Shown piece by piece: positions 22,611 through 30,246 of a stretch of 37,637 nt of DNA; position 1 is the first letter of the stretch, and every line of letters begins with the position of its first letter. A program made the translations under genes and the position numbers. Origin of the DNA: JBBSHS01 sp038232515 (GTDB lineage Bacteria; Actinomycetota; Acidimicrobiia; Acidimicrobiales; JAUJNH01); the NCBI GenBank assembly GCA_038232515.1, contig JBBSHS010000018.1, positions 1 through 37,637 on the forward strand, in the 5' to 3' direction. The notes below the pieces were generated by a model. The model searched no databases. It was not told where the DNA came from and was given only the letters and a program-made list of their open reading frames with translations.

Positions 22611-24677
22611 TCACTGTCCGGGACAGCCGACGTCGGGACGGCCGACGACCTGGAACACCAGGGCGCCGTACCGTCGTAGATTCACAAGATCATCCAGTGA
22701 CTCGCCGACCGTCTCGTCGGCGACGATCCGGAACGCCGGATCGGCGCGCAGCCAACGGGCCTGGGCAGTGCCCGAATTGACGGCGGTGTACCCGAAGTGC
22801 CCGTCAAGGACCGCCCGCTTCCAACCCTCACAGGAACCGAGGGGTACAGCTGCGCCATCCACCACACGATTCATGACTGTCACCCGGTTGTTGGCGTGCG
22901 GTCCGAAGAGGTCGCCCGGGTCGGTGACCCAGGCGGCGAGACGGGCGCGGCGGACAGACGCCGCCCAATGCACCACCGGGTCTGTCATCTGGCGGCTCCG
23001 GTACCGACCGGCGATGACCGCCAACGCCACCACGGACGTGACCGCCACCCCGAGCGCGGCCGCTCCGGCCAGACGGCGGAGCGGCGGCCGCGACCATGCC
23101 AGCGCCACCGCGGTGGCGGCTAGGGCAGCCACCATCAGCAGCACGAACCCCGGCCCGCCCATCTCGGGTGACCAGACGGCGATCCTCCGACCGGGGCCGA
23201 TGCTGGTGGCGACCGCCACCACGCCGACAAGGGGCAACGTCCATGCCCAGCGCCACGGGGCCAGGACGAGGGCGCCGGCGAGCACGCCGACCAGCAGAGC
23301 CGGGGCTGCGTAGTGCAGGTTGATGACGAAAGCCCCCAGGACCGGGGCCCCCTTGCCGTACGCGCTGGCGGGGGTGACGAGATAGCCGAGCACAGCGACC
23401 GCCCCCAGGCAGCTCAGCCCTCGTCGGTACCCATGGCTGGAGCGCAGACCGTCCACCCCACCCAGAAGACACAGGCCAGCGGTCACGATGACGAGCGGTC
23501 CCAGGCCGCGCACCAACCCCCGGGCGAACAAACCGAGGAAGCGGCCGTGGACGGCGTAGTGGGCCACGGAGAAAGCCCAGGCGGCGGCAACGCCGTGAAC
23601 GGTGTGCAGGTGGACCGGGCCCAACCCAACATCCACCGGAGGGACCGGATTGCCGTAGTTGACGGCGTTGCGGATGTACCACGAGCCGCCCATTGCCGCG
23701 CTGGCCACTATTCCGGCCCCGGCCCAGCGCCAGCGATGTCTGGGCACCCGGACCAACAGCAGCGTCGCCGCCATCGCCCCCAGGCCGGCGGCGGGCACGA
23801 TGGCGGAGAACTTGATCCCGAGCATCAATCCAGCACAGCCCAGGACCAGCACGTAGGGAGCCGGCCGGTCCCGGGCATGGGCCAGCACAGCCAATGCCCC
23901 CACCAGGACCGCCAGCAGTAGGGCATCGTTCACGGCTTCACCCGGCTGTGAGAAGGCGACCACCGGGAAACCAAGCACGATCGCCGTCGCCGCCATCGTC
24001 AGCCGGGCCGCCCCGAACGCCTTGCCCATGGCGTGAGCCGACACCACGGCCAGACCGCCGAAGATCAGGTTCTTGGCTGCGGCGAAGGCCAGGGTGTGGG
24101 TGATGGCGAGGGCAATGGCGGAGAGCAGCTCATCGTTGGCCGGAAAGAACTGAATCGGAACAAGCGGGATCAGGAGGCGGTGCTGGTCGGCGTACCCGCT
24201 CTGGGCGAATGTCACCATGAACGGCAGGTGGTAGCCGAGGGAGTCAGGGTCATTTATGCCGCGGTGCAGGGCGATGACCGTTCGAGCGGTCCAGATGGCG
24301 GCCACGAAGGCCACCAACAGCACCGTGCCACCCGTCAGCGCCAAGTCCCCCCACCCCTCCGCCTTCGCCGCCTCGGTGGCTGCTGGTGCCGTCGAGGGAT
24401 CCGCCGTCCGCCGGCGGTCAGGCAGGTCGGCGGCCCGCGCCACCGTGATCGCCGCGACCGCACTGAGCAGAGCCGCGCCCAGCAGTGCGCCCCGGCGAAG
24501 CAGGCCGACCGCGCCCAGCAGTTGACCGAGAGCCAGCGCCCAGCACAGCCAGACCATGGCCACGGTGGTGACCGCCAGGCTGCCGCTCCACGCCGCGAAG
24601 AACAGCCGCTTCACCGTGACCGACACCACGAGCCCGGCGCCCAGGAACAATCCCGCCCCCAGGAGCCCCGCCCACAC
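22611..24677 (-). CDS. Large multi-pass membrane protein, GT-C glycosyltransferase-like
   Basis: 688 residues with more than ten hydrophobic helices spread over about 1-570. A first extracytoplasmic loop has the acidic-aromatic motif HRGINDPDSLGYHLPFMVTFAQSG, resembling the Asp-containing loop 1 of GT-C (GT39/GT83/PMT-like) enzymes that use polyprenyl-phosphate sugars. FSQPGEAVNDALLLAVLVGAL recalls the later GT-C loop. The C-terminal ~120 residues are soluble and likely face outward. It may attach a lipid-linked sugar (for example from the GtrB-like enzyme at 4-5 kb) outside the membrane; this link is inference. GTG start; an alternative start slightly downstream cannot be excluded. Confidence 0.75.
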   Translation of the reverse strand: MWAGLLGAGLFLGAGLVVSVTVKRLFFAAWSGSLAVTTVAMVWLCWALALGQLLGAVGLLRRGALLGAALLSAVAAITVARAADLPDRRRTADPSTAPAATEAAKAEGWGDLALTGGTVLLVAFVAAIWTARTVIALHRGINDPDSLGYHLPFMVTFAQSGYADQHRLLIPLVPIQFFPANDELLSAIALAITHTLAFAAAKNLIFGGLAVVSAHAMGKAFGAARLTMAATAIVLGFPVVAFSQPGEAVNDALLLAVLVGALAVLAHARDRPAPYVLVLGCAGLMLGIKFSAIVPAAGLGAMAATLLLVRVPRHRWRWAGAGIVASAAMGGSWYIRNAVNYGNPVPPVDVGLGPVHLHTVHGVAAAWAFSVAHYAVHGRFLGLFARGLVRGLGPLVIVTAGLCLLGGVDGLRSSHGYRRGLSCLGAVAVLGYLVTPASAYGKGAPVLGAFVINLHYAAPALLVGVLAGALVLAPWRWAWTLPLVGVVAVATSIGPGRRIAVWSPEMGGPGFVLLMVAALAATAVALAWSRPPLRRLAGAAALGVAVTSVVALAVIAGRYRSRQMTDPVVHWAASVRRARLAAWVTDPGDLFGPHANNRVTVMNRVVDGAAVPLGSCEGWKRAVLDGHFGYTAVNSGTAQARWLRADPAFRIVADETVGESLDDLVNLRRYGALVFQVVGRPDVGCPGQ

Positions 24678-24782
24678 GGGCCGGGATCCTGCCAGACGTG
24701 CCAGCTTGCAGACAAAGGCGTTCGGTGCCCCCGCAGACGTGTCGTCGGCGTCGACCGCCAGCGTGCGGGCAGGACCGGGCCG

Positions 24783-25721
24783 TCACGGCCGGGGCTTACA
24801 GCCGTTGCCAAGCCCGGAGGACAAAGCCTGGTCGAGCGGTTCGATCCAGCCCTGGGGCCACCGGTGGTCGCGGATGGCCGGCGGAAGCTGGCCGGTGGGC
24901 ACGTGGACGGCGGAGGGGAATCGGCTGGGATGGGTTGGATGGAAGTCACGGGCCTGCGGTGTCCACGTGTCCCATGTCTGCTCGAGCCACCCGTCGACGG
25001 TCTCGAACCGGTGGGCCGACCGCTTCAGCTTGGCCTCGATCTTCTCTCTGGGCCCTACGTAACTACCGTGGTGGCACACGGCCACGGACGCCGGCACGAG
25101 CAACTCCCCCACCCGTCGCCGTGCCTGCTGCTCCGACACCACGCCCATCCGCGCCAGCTTGGCCCAGCCCCGCAGCCACACCGACGGATAAGGGTCCCGG
25201 ACATGGCCGAAGGAGAAGCCCGGTCGGGTCAGGGCCACGAACGACCCCTTCTCTTCCACCCTCCAGTTCCAGGTGCGGAAGTAGGTCCTCAATTGCAGGC
25301 GGTACGCCCGTGCCCGGTGCTCGCCCACCCAGGCGAACAGGCGGACGACATCAGCCGGGTCGTACACCTCGTCGGCGTCGACGTGCCAGAACAGGTCGGG
25401 CTCGGTGATGGTTGCCGTCGCTGGAGGCGGTGGGACCACGCGGGCCGACGCAGCCGCGAAAGCCATGGCCCGGTTGCGGGAACCAGGTTCGCTGCCCTCG
25501 GTGGTGACGATCAGGTTGACCTTCCGGTCGGGATCCAGCGCCCGTGACAGCAGCAGGTCAACCAGCCCTGCGGGCGCCACCTCGCCACCGTGCCGGTCAC
25601 GGTCGTACCGGGTGACGACCGTCACGCCCGATACGAACGGGTAGACCGAGCTCAGCGAGGCGGCGAAGAACTCCTCGTCGTTGAGCGCGTGGTACACGGC
25701 GTGGACGGACGGCCGGGCCAT
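24783..25721 (-). CDS. GT-A-type glycosyltransferase family protein
   Basis: 312 residues. The N-terminus VHAVYHALNDEEFFAASLSSVYPFV resembles the compact GT2-like proteins whose first strand carries 'xNExxxL'. GSEPGSRNRAMAFA precedes LFWHVDADEVYDPAD, the metal-binding DxDE (115-118). RTYFRTWNWRVEE and many Trp/Arg residues follow, and the end is Pro-rich. No membrane helix. The exact family is not certain. ATG start at 25721 stands 7 nt after TAGCCT, again a leaderless-type arrangement. It lies 50 nt downstream of the next GT2 gene and may have its own promoter. Confidence 0.78.
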   Translation of the reverse strand: MARPSVHAVYHALNDEEFFAASLSSVYPFVSGVTVVTRYDRDRHGGEVAPAGLVDLLLSRALDPDRKVNLIVTTEGSEPGSRNRAMAFAAASARVVPPPPATATITEPDLFWHVDADEVYDPADVVRLFAWVGEHRARAYRLQLRTYFRTWNWRVEEKGSFVALTRPGFSFGHVRDPYPSVWLRGWAKLARMGVVSEQQARRRVGELLVPASVAVCHHGSYVGPREKIEAKLKRSAHRFETVDGWLEQTWDTWTPQARDFHPTHPSRFPSAVHVPTGQLPPAIRDHRWPQGWIEPLDQALSSGLGNGCKPRP

Positions 25722-25728
25722 CCTGCCA

Positions 25729-25734
25729 AGGCTA
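25729..25734 (-). promoter_or_regulatory. Leaderless-type -10 box of the GT-A gene
   Basis: Minus-strand TAGCCT (TANNNT) ends 7 nt before ATG at 25721; no -35 seen. GGCAGG directly before ATG is too close to act as a ribosome site. Confidence 0.35.
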
Positions 25735-25771
25735 GAGGGGCGATGCGGCCCCCCGGGCCTCCCGGTACCGG

Positions 25772-26767
25772 CTACGGCGCGCTCTCCACCACGGTTTCCT
25801 GTACTGGTGAACCAGGCGGCCGCCGACCGCGCACGCCTCGCTGCACAATGGTGGCCACGCCCATAGGCAGGGCCGCGCCAGCTGCGGCCTTGGCCGCCAA
25901 ACCCAGCAGCCACGGGCCCAGGATGGGAGACCGGGGAAGCGTCGTCCCGCCGCTCAGCACCCCGGAGAAGTTGCGGGTGGCGGCCCTGAAGTCCCCTTGC
26001 ATGTACCGGTCCAGCCCCTCGGCGAAGCGCTGGCGGGCTTCGAGCACCCGCTCGGCCACCTGCCGGTCGCGTCCGGCCAGGGACCCGACGAAGCGGGCCA
26101 GCACTTGGCGGAGCACGTCGGCGTACTCATGGCCGGGCACCTGGGCTGCGTGCATGCGGTACTCCATCACCGTGGCGGGCAGGAGGACGAACGGACGGGG
26201 GTAGGCCCGCAGGTTGAGGTCGCGGTCCTCACACCGGCTCAGGGTGTCGTCCCAGCCGCCGATGTGGCGCACCGCGTCGGTACGCCACAGCAGCGTCCCG
26301 GGCGGCATGTTCCAACCGAACAGCTCCTCCCGCCACACCGGGACGGTCACCGCGATCCTCGGCTGCAGCTCTCGCCGGACCACGTCCACCGGCCCGAACC
26401 GAACGAACGACCCGGCCGCTCCCGCCGCCCGTGGGTGGGCTCGCAGGGCACCGCAGAGCCGGGCCAGCGCACCAGGGCGCAGCCGGTCGTCGTCGTCGAG
26501 GAACAGCGTAAAGGCAGACTCGCAACGCTCGAGGGCCAGGTTCCGGGCGGCCGAGCCGCCCCGGCCCGGTGTGAGGCGCAGCCAGGTGAGCCGGTCGTGC
26601 CTGAGCTGGTCGAGCCAGTCCGGTGTCGCGTCGGACGAGCCGTCGTCGACGACGATCACCTCGGCTACAGGGCCCTGTTGACCGAGGACACTGGCCACCG
26701 CCTCTTTCAGGTAGCCGACCCGGTTGTGGGTGGGTATGACGACCGTGATCTCGGGGCGCCTGCTCAC
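25772..26767 (-). CDS. Family 2 glycosyltransferase
   Basis: 331 residues. EITVVIPTHNRVGYLKEAVASVLGQ (about 6-30), VIVVDDGSSDATPD (37-50), GSAARNLALER and FLDDDDRLRPGAL (89-101) make a textbook GT2 domain. GWNMPPGTLLWRTDAVRHIGGWDDTL and CEDRDLNLRAY cover acceptor binding. The C-terminal third is helical, with a weakly hydrophobic stretch ILGPWLLGLAAKAAAGAALP that may touch the membrane. GTG at 26767 is preceded by AAGGTGG at 10 nt. A TAGGAT hexamer at the left end of repeat B (minus strand, 26803-26808) could be its -10. Confidence 0.88.
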   Translation of the reverse strand: MSRRPEITVVIPTHNRVGYLKEAVASVLGQQGPVAEVIVVDDGSSDATPDWLDQLRHDRLTWLRLTPGRGGSAARNLALERCESAFTLFLDDDDRLRPGALARLCGALRAHPRAAGAAGSFVRFGPVDVVRRELQPRIAVTVPVWREELFGWNMPPGTLLWRTDAVRHIGGWDDTLSRCEDRDLNLRAYPRPFVLLPATVMEYRMHAAQVPGHEYADVLRQVLARFVGSLAGRDRQVAERVLEARQRFAEGLDRYMQGDFRAATRNFSGVLSGGTTLPRSPILGPWLLGLAAKAAAGAALPMGVATIVQRGVRGRRPPGSPVQETVVESAP

Positions 26768-26804
26768 GGCCGGGCATCCACCTTCCCACTCGATCCGCTG
26801 TGAT

Positions 26805-27064
26805 CCTACCGGGGATTCCTCCCCGCCCGACGAGCAGGTCATCCCAGGACCTACGAGCGGCGATGTCCTCCACCCGCACCCTGAGCGCAGTCGCCCTGCG
26901 TTGGTTGGGCTGGCCGTCATCCTTGAACCCGACCCGGCCCTCCCACACCACTACGCCGTCAATTCGACAAACTGGAAGCGGCCTCAATGGCCTTGCCGAA
27001 GCCGCATGGAACTCGACTCAATCTGTCGGCTCCTAGGCCTGGGCGCCAAGCGCCCAGACCTAGG
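26805..27064 (+). repeat. Intergenic ~250-bp repeat, copy B, with three hairpins
   Basis: Occupies most of the 390-bp gap between the leftward GT2 and the rightward coiled-coil gene, in the same orientation as copy A (12965-13215). Hairpins: H1 GGGGA-TTCC-TCCCC (26811-26824); H2 AGGTC-ATCCCAG-GACCT (26836-26852); H3 CTGGGCGC-CAA-GCGCCCAG (27039-27057), extended by CCTAGG (27032-27037) pairing with CCTAGG (27059-27064) across one C-A mismatch. Compared with A, H1 swaps a C-G for an A-T pair, H2 turns T-G into T-A, and H3 swaps A-T for G-C and T-G for T-A. The remaining 93 bp up to the next gene show only a candidate -10 box. Confidence 0.8.
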
Positions 27065-27143
27065 CTCGCCTCTCCAGCTTTTGTGGGGGCTCATGGCCAC
27101 GGCCGTCACCCGTCCTGGCCCCTGTCGAGGTGCCTGTTCCTCC

Positions 27144-27149
27144 TATCGT
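27144..27149 (+). promoter_or_regulatory. Leaderless-type -10 box of the coiled-coil gene
   Basis: TATCGT (TANNNT) ends 8 nt before ATG at 27158; no ribosome site or clear -35 is visible. Confidence 0.4.
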
Positions 27150-27157
27150 GGTGGTCG

Positions 27158-28522
27158 ATGGAGCCGACGGGACAGCCACCGGGAGAGTTGGAAGTCGCCT
27201 CGCCCGCGCCCAGGTCGCGGCTGGCACCGGAGCCGGGTGGGGAGGTGGACGGCCCTGTGGGCACGGCCGACGCTCTGGGACTGAGGCTCGAAGCCATCAC
27301 CGTGCGCCTCGAGGGCCTGAGGGCGGCATCGGCCAGCCAGTCGAGCGCGGTGGGCGGTGCGTTGCGCGAACAGGCGAACAGCATCGACCGACTGACCGAG
27401 GAGATGGCCAGGGTGGCGGAAAGGCAGCGGGTGGCCGGCGCCGACCTGACCGAGCAGATAAGCGTCTTCGACGGGCGGCTCTCCAAGGTGACCCTCTCGC
27501 TGTTCGACAACCCACGCCTGCTGGAAGACCTGAGCGACGCCATCAGCCAGGCATTGACCCAGAGGATCGGTGAACAACTGGTCCAAAGGGTCGGGGAGCG
27601 ACTCGGCCGAGGTGACGCCGAGCACCGTCAGCTCCTGTCGGCGGTCCGGGATTCCACCACCGCCGCCAACCGCGTGGCCGAGGAGGCCGGGGCGGCAACG
27701 CTGGCGGCCCGCCAATTGGCGAGGGTGGCGGTCGACGGCCTCAACGGCTTCGGTGAAGGCGTCCTAGACGCCTTGGAGGAGAGGTATGGCGTTCAGCTCG
27801 ACCAGGACGGCGGCAGCGTCGCCCACGCCGCCTTCCCGAGGTTGGCAGACGGCGTGGCCGCGCTGACCGCAGAGGTGCGGGACCTGGGCGACGAGGTGGC
27901 CGGGCTGGTCGACGCCGATGCCGGCGCCAGCGCGGCGCCGATGGCCGACGTGATCGACGCCGTGGCCACGCTCACCGCCGAGCTCCGCCAGGTCCACGGT
28001 GACGTCTCGGAGCTGGCCGAGGCCCAGGCCAACAGCGCCGAGAAGGCCAACGCGGCGGTGACCGACAGCGTCGCCACCTTCACCACTGAGCTCCGCCAAC
28101 TCCACGACGACATGGCCGGAGTCGTCGACGCCCAGGCTGCGATGTCCGAGGCGGCCGTCGCCGCCGTGGCCGACAACGTCGCCACCCTCACCGCCGAGCT
28201 CCGCCAACTCCACGACGACGTGGCCGAGCTGGCCGAGTCCCAGGCCGGCACAGCCGGCCCATCCGATCTCGAACCGGCTCTGGCCGCCCTGCAAGCGGAG
28301 CTGGTGGCCATCAAGCGCCGGCTACCGGTGAGGGCCAGGGAAACCAGGGCCATCCTGGACCCGGACCAGTTCGATCCGCTGGTCGACGCCATCATCGCCC
28401 GTCTGGTGAGCATCGCCGACGTGGTGCAGGCACCCGACCCGACCGCCGGCCCAGGGCCGGGGGCTCCGGTCAACGGCGCCGCCGGGGCAGCCCCTCGCCG
28501 GTCGGGTCGTTCCGGCTCGTAG
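27158..28522 (+). CDS. Coiled-coil protein with four 36-residue repeats
   Basis: 454 residues, no recognised family. The N-terminus is Pro/Gly-rich and disordered; from about residue 45 there are long Ala/Leu/Glu/Arg heptads predicted to form coiled coils (LTEEMARVAERQRVAGADL; LSDAISQALTQRIGEQLVQR). Residues 233-376 are four tandem copies of a 36-residue unit (VATLTAELRQLHDDVAELAE and an Ala/Glu-rich second half), encoded by exact 108-bp periods starting at 27854, 27962, 28070 and 28178. No signal peptide or membrane helix, so probably a cytoplasmic scaffold or tether. It follows repeat B. A look-alike to chemoreceptor, tape-measure or granule-associated coiled coils is possible, but nothing specific is visible. 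Confidence 0.75.
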   Translation: MEPTGQPPGELEVASPAPRSRLAPEPGGEVDGPVGTADALGLRLEAITVRLEGLRAASASQSSAVGGALREQANSIDRLTEEMARVAERQRVAGADLTEQISVFDGRLSKVTLSLFDNPRLLEDLSDAISQALTQRIGEQLVQRVGERLGRGDAEHRQLLSAVRDSTTAANRVAEEAGAATLAARQLARVAVDGLNGFGEGVLDALEERYGVQLDQDGGSVAHAAFPRLADGVAALTAEVRDLGDEVAGLVDADAGASAAPMADVIDAVATLTAELRQVHGDVSELAEAQANSAEKANAAVTDSVATFTTELRQLHDDMAGVVDAQAAMSEAAVAAVADNVATLTAELRQLHDDVAELAESQAGTAGPSDLEPALAALQAELVAIKRRLPVRARETRAILDPDQFDPLVDAIIARLVSIADVVQAPDPTAGPGPGAPVNGAAGAAPRRSGRSGS

Positions 28523-28642
28523 AAGTCCGCGCGCCGCGTTGGCGGAGGTCGCGACCTCCGCCCGTCGGGTGCGTCCTAACCCCGGCGGCCCGACCCGTGG
28601 CCTGGCCGCGGCGGGCGCAGGCGGGTGGCATGATCTGCGGTC

Positions 28643-29119
28643 GTGGACAGTGGCCATTGCACCGAGTGCGGCGCACCCTGGCGCTCGGACGTCACCGGCT
28701 TGTGCCGATGGTGCCGAGGTCCGGGCCGACCCCCCGGCGCCGGGCCGGCACCGGCTGCCGGTGAGCTCGACCCCGCCGTCCTGTGCGCCGCCCTGGTGCA
28801 GTGCACCGTTGACGGCAACCGCCCCCTCGACGGCCTGGCTGGGGTGCTGATGGCCGGTCTGGGCCCACAGGCCGTCCGGCCGACCGAGAACGGGGGACGG
28901 GTCGTACGGCTGTGGGTCGGCCTGGGGGGCCTGACCTATGACGCGGCGCTCACCCCGGCCGGCGTGGTGGTCGATTTCGTCCACGCCGTGCGAGGAGTCG
29001 TGCTGAAACGCGAGCGCCTCGACCTCGGGGGGTTCGCCGCCGAGCTGGCCCTGCAACTCGCCCCCATGGCCGCCCGGGCCCCCCAGCTGCGTTCCGCCCT
29101 GCTGGAGCTGGCCGGTTGA
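28643..29119 (+). CDS. Small zinc-ribbon protein of unknown function
   Basis: 158 residues. The start CTECGAPWR..GLCRWC holds two Cys pairs (C6, C9, C21, C24) that should bind zinc. After a Pro/Gly linker comes a compact alpha/beta region (VLCAALVQCTVDGNRPLDGL; VVRLWVGLGGLTYDAAL; VVVDFVHAVRGVVLKRERLDL) with alternating hydrophobic strands. I do not recognise the family. GTG start at 28643, no strong ribosome site. It lies 120 nt after the coiled-coil gene and 82 nt before the YbjQ-like gene, all on the + strand, so the three may form an operon. Codon positions and the overlap-free placement support a real gene. Confidence 0.6.
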   Translation: MDSGHCTECGAPWRSDVTGLCRWCRGPGRPPGAGPAPAAGELDPAVLCAALVQCTVDGNRPLDGLAGVLMAGLGPQAVRPTENGGRVVRLWVGLGGLTYDAALTPAGVVVDFVHAVRGVVLKRERLDLGGFAAELALQLAPMAARAPQLRSALLELAG

Positions 29120-29201
29120 ACCGGCCGAGATGAACCCTGGCTCGGCCCTGCCGGTGCCGAACCCGCATCATCACCCATCGAGCGATGACAGGAGACCCGA
29201 G

Positions 29202-30020
29202 ATGTCCCAGCCCTACACCCCGTCGCCGTTACCTCCCTCGGCGCTGGCCCGGCTCCAACAGGCCAGCCAGCCGCAAAGCGGCCGGCGCCTGTTCACCAGT
29301 GACCTGTCGGTCAACGAGTTCGTCCTCGTCCACGAGGCGGGGTTCGAGCCGCTGGGCTTCGTCATGGGCAGCTCGACGTTCCACATCGGCATCCAGATCC
29401 AGAACTGGGGCCGCAACATGGAGCTCCAGGTCCTGACCCAGGCCATGTACTCGGCCCGGGAGCTCGCCATGTCCCGCATGGAGGCCGAGGCCGACAATCT
29501 GAGGGCCGACGGCGTCGTCGGGGTCCGCATCGAGTACCGCAACCACGCCTTCGGAGGCGAGATGATCGAGTTCGTGGCCGTGGGGACCGCCGTGCGGTCG
29601 CGCCAAGGCGGCAACTGGCGGACGCCGGCCGGTCGACCGTTCACCTCCGATCTGTCGGGCCAGGATTTCTGGGCGCTGCAACGGGCCGGCTACGCCCCCG
29701 TGTCGTTCGTCCTCGGTACCTGCGTCTACCACGTCGCCCACCAGTCGATGCGCCAGGCGTTGCGGTCGATGGGCCAGAACATCGAGATGCCCAACTACAC
29801 CCAGGCCACCTACGACGCCCGCGAGATCGCCATGTCCCGCATGCAGGGAGAGGCGGAGCGCGACCAGGCGGACGGCATAGTCGGGGTGCGGGTGGTCGAG
29901 GAGAGCTTCATCTGGGGCGAACACGCCATCGAGTTCCTGGCTCTAGGCACCTCGGTCCGTACGGTCGATGCCGGAGTCGACCTTCCGCCTCCGACCATGG
30001 TCCTTCCCATGCTCGCTTGA
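29202..30020 (+). CDS. Tandem YbjQ-like (heavy-metal-binding-type) protein
   Basis: 272 residues made of two similar halves, about 29-131 and 146-253. Each has R.FTSDLS..xF..L..AG..P..FV.G....H, then TQA.Y.AREIAMSRM..EA....ADG.VGVR and a final IEF.A.GT.VR strand. The ARE-A-RM-EA-GADG-VGVR pattern is that of YbjQ/UPF0145 (PF01906) proteins, about 100 residues long and usually single and pentameric. A short Pro-rich lead and an unstructured end flank the halves. ATG at 29202 has AGGAG 8 nt upstream. The biochemical role of the family is unsettled; the 'heavy metal-binding' label is only a database name. Confidence 0.82.
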   Translation: MSQPYTPSPLPPSALARLQQASQPQSGRRLFTSDLSVNEFVLVHEAGFEPLGFVMGSSTFHIGIQIQNWGRNMELQVLTQAMYSARELAMSRMEAEADNLRADGVVGVRIEYRNHAFGGEMIEFVAVGTAVRSRQGGNWRTPAGRPFTSDLSGQDFWALQRAGYAPVSFVLGTCVYHVAHQSMRQALRSMGQNIEMPNYTQATYDAREIAMSRMQGEAERDQADGIVGVRVVEESFIWGEHAIEFLALGTSVRTVDAGVDLPPPTMVLPMLA

Positions 30021-30034
30021 CCGTCGACTCCGGC
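29970..30034. repeat. 12-bp perfect inverted repeat spanning the YbjQ-like gene end
   Basis: GCCGGAGTCGAC at 29970-29981 and its exact reverse complement at 30023-30034 flank the last codons and the stop (30018-30020). The pairing would form a long-stem structure at the mRNA 3' end, perhaps stabilising it or aiding termination. Confidence 0.5.
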
Positions 30035-30064
30035 GCCGGGGCGTGGCCGGCGAAGGCGCCCCCA

Positions 30065-30090
30065 CAGGGTGGCAGGCGGGTACCACCCTG
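30065..30090 (+). terminator. 8-bp hairpin downstream of the YbjQ-like gene
   Basis: CAGGGTGG (30065-30072) pairs perfectly with CCACCCTG (30083-30090) across a 10-nt loop. There is no U-tract. It lies in the 226-bp gap before the DNA ligase gene, which otherwise shows no clear promoter. Confidence 0.35.
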
Positions 30091-30246
30091 CAGGAGCACG
30101 AACTGGGCCGTCGGGCCTCGCCGGCGATTCACTTTGCTCTGTAGCCAGCGTCCGCCGCCGGCAAACCCGCCATCCCCGACGTCGAGCCGTGGTGAGGACG
30201 ACGTGCCCGGGTGGCGTTTGGCGGATCGTCCCCACTACCGAGGAAC

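Noticed and set aside
12965..27064. Protein-coding remnant in the ~250-bp repeats (peptide words such as FDKLEAA and CRxLG.GAKR on the + strand)
   Set aside because: The words fall in different frames between copies. Copy B has a TGA in the frame that gives FDKLEAA and an indel before the CRxLG part, and substitutions do not favour one codon position. RNA or DNA structure explains the conservation better.
27032..27064. Hairpin H3 as an ordinary Rho-independent terminator
   Set aside because: No U-tract follows directly in either copy, the loop and stem covary between copies, and it lies upstream of divergent genes rather than after a stop codon.
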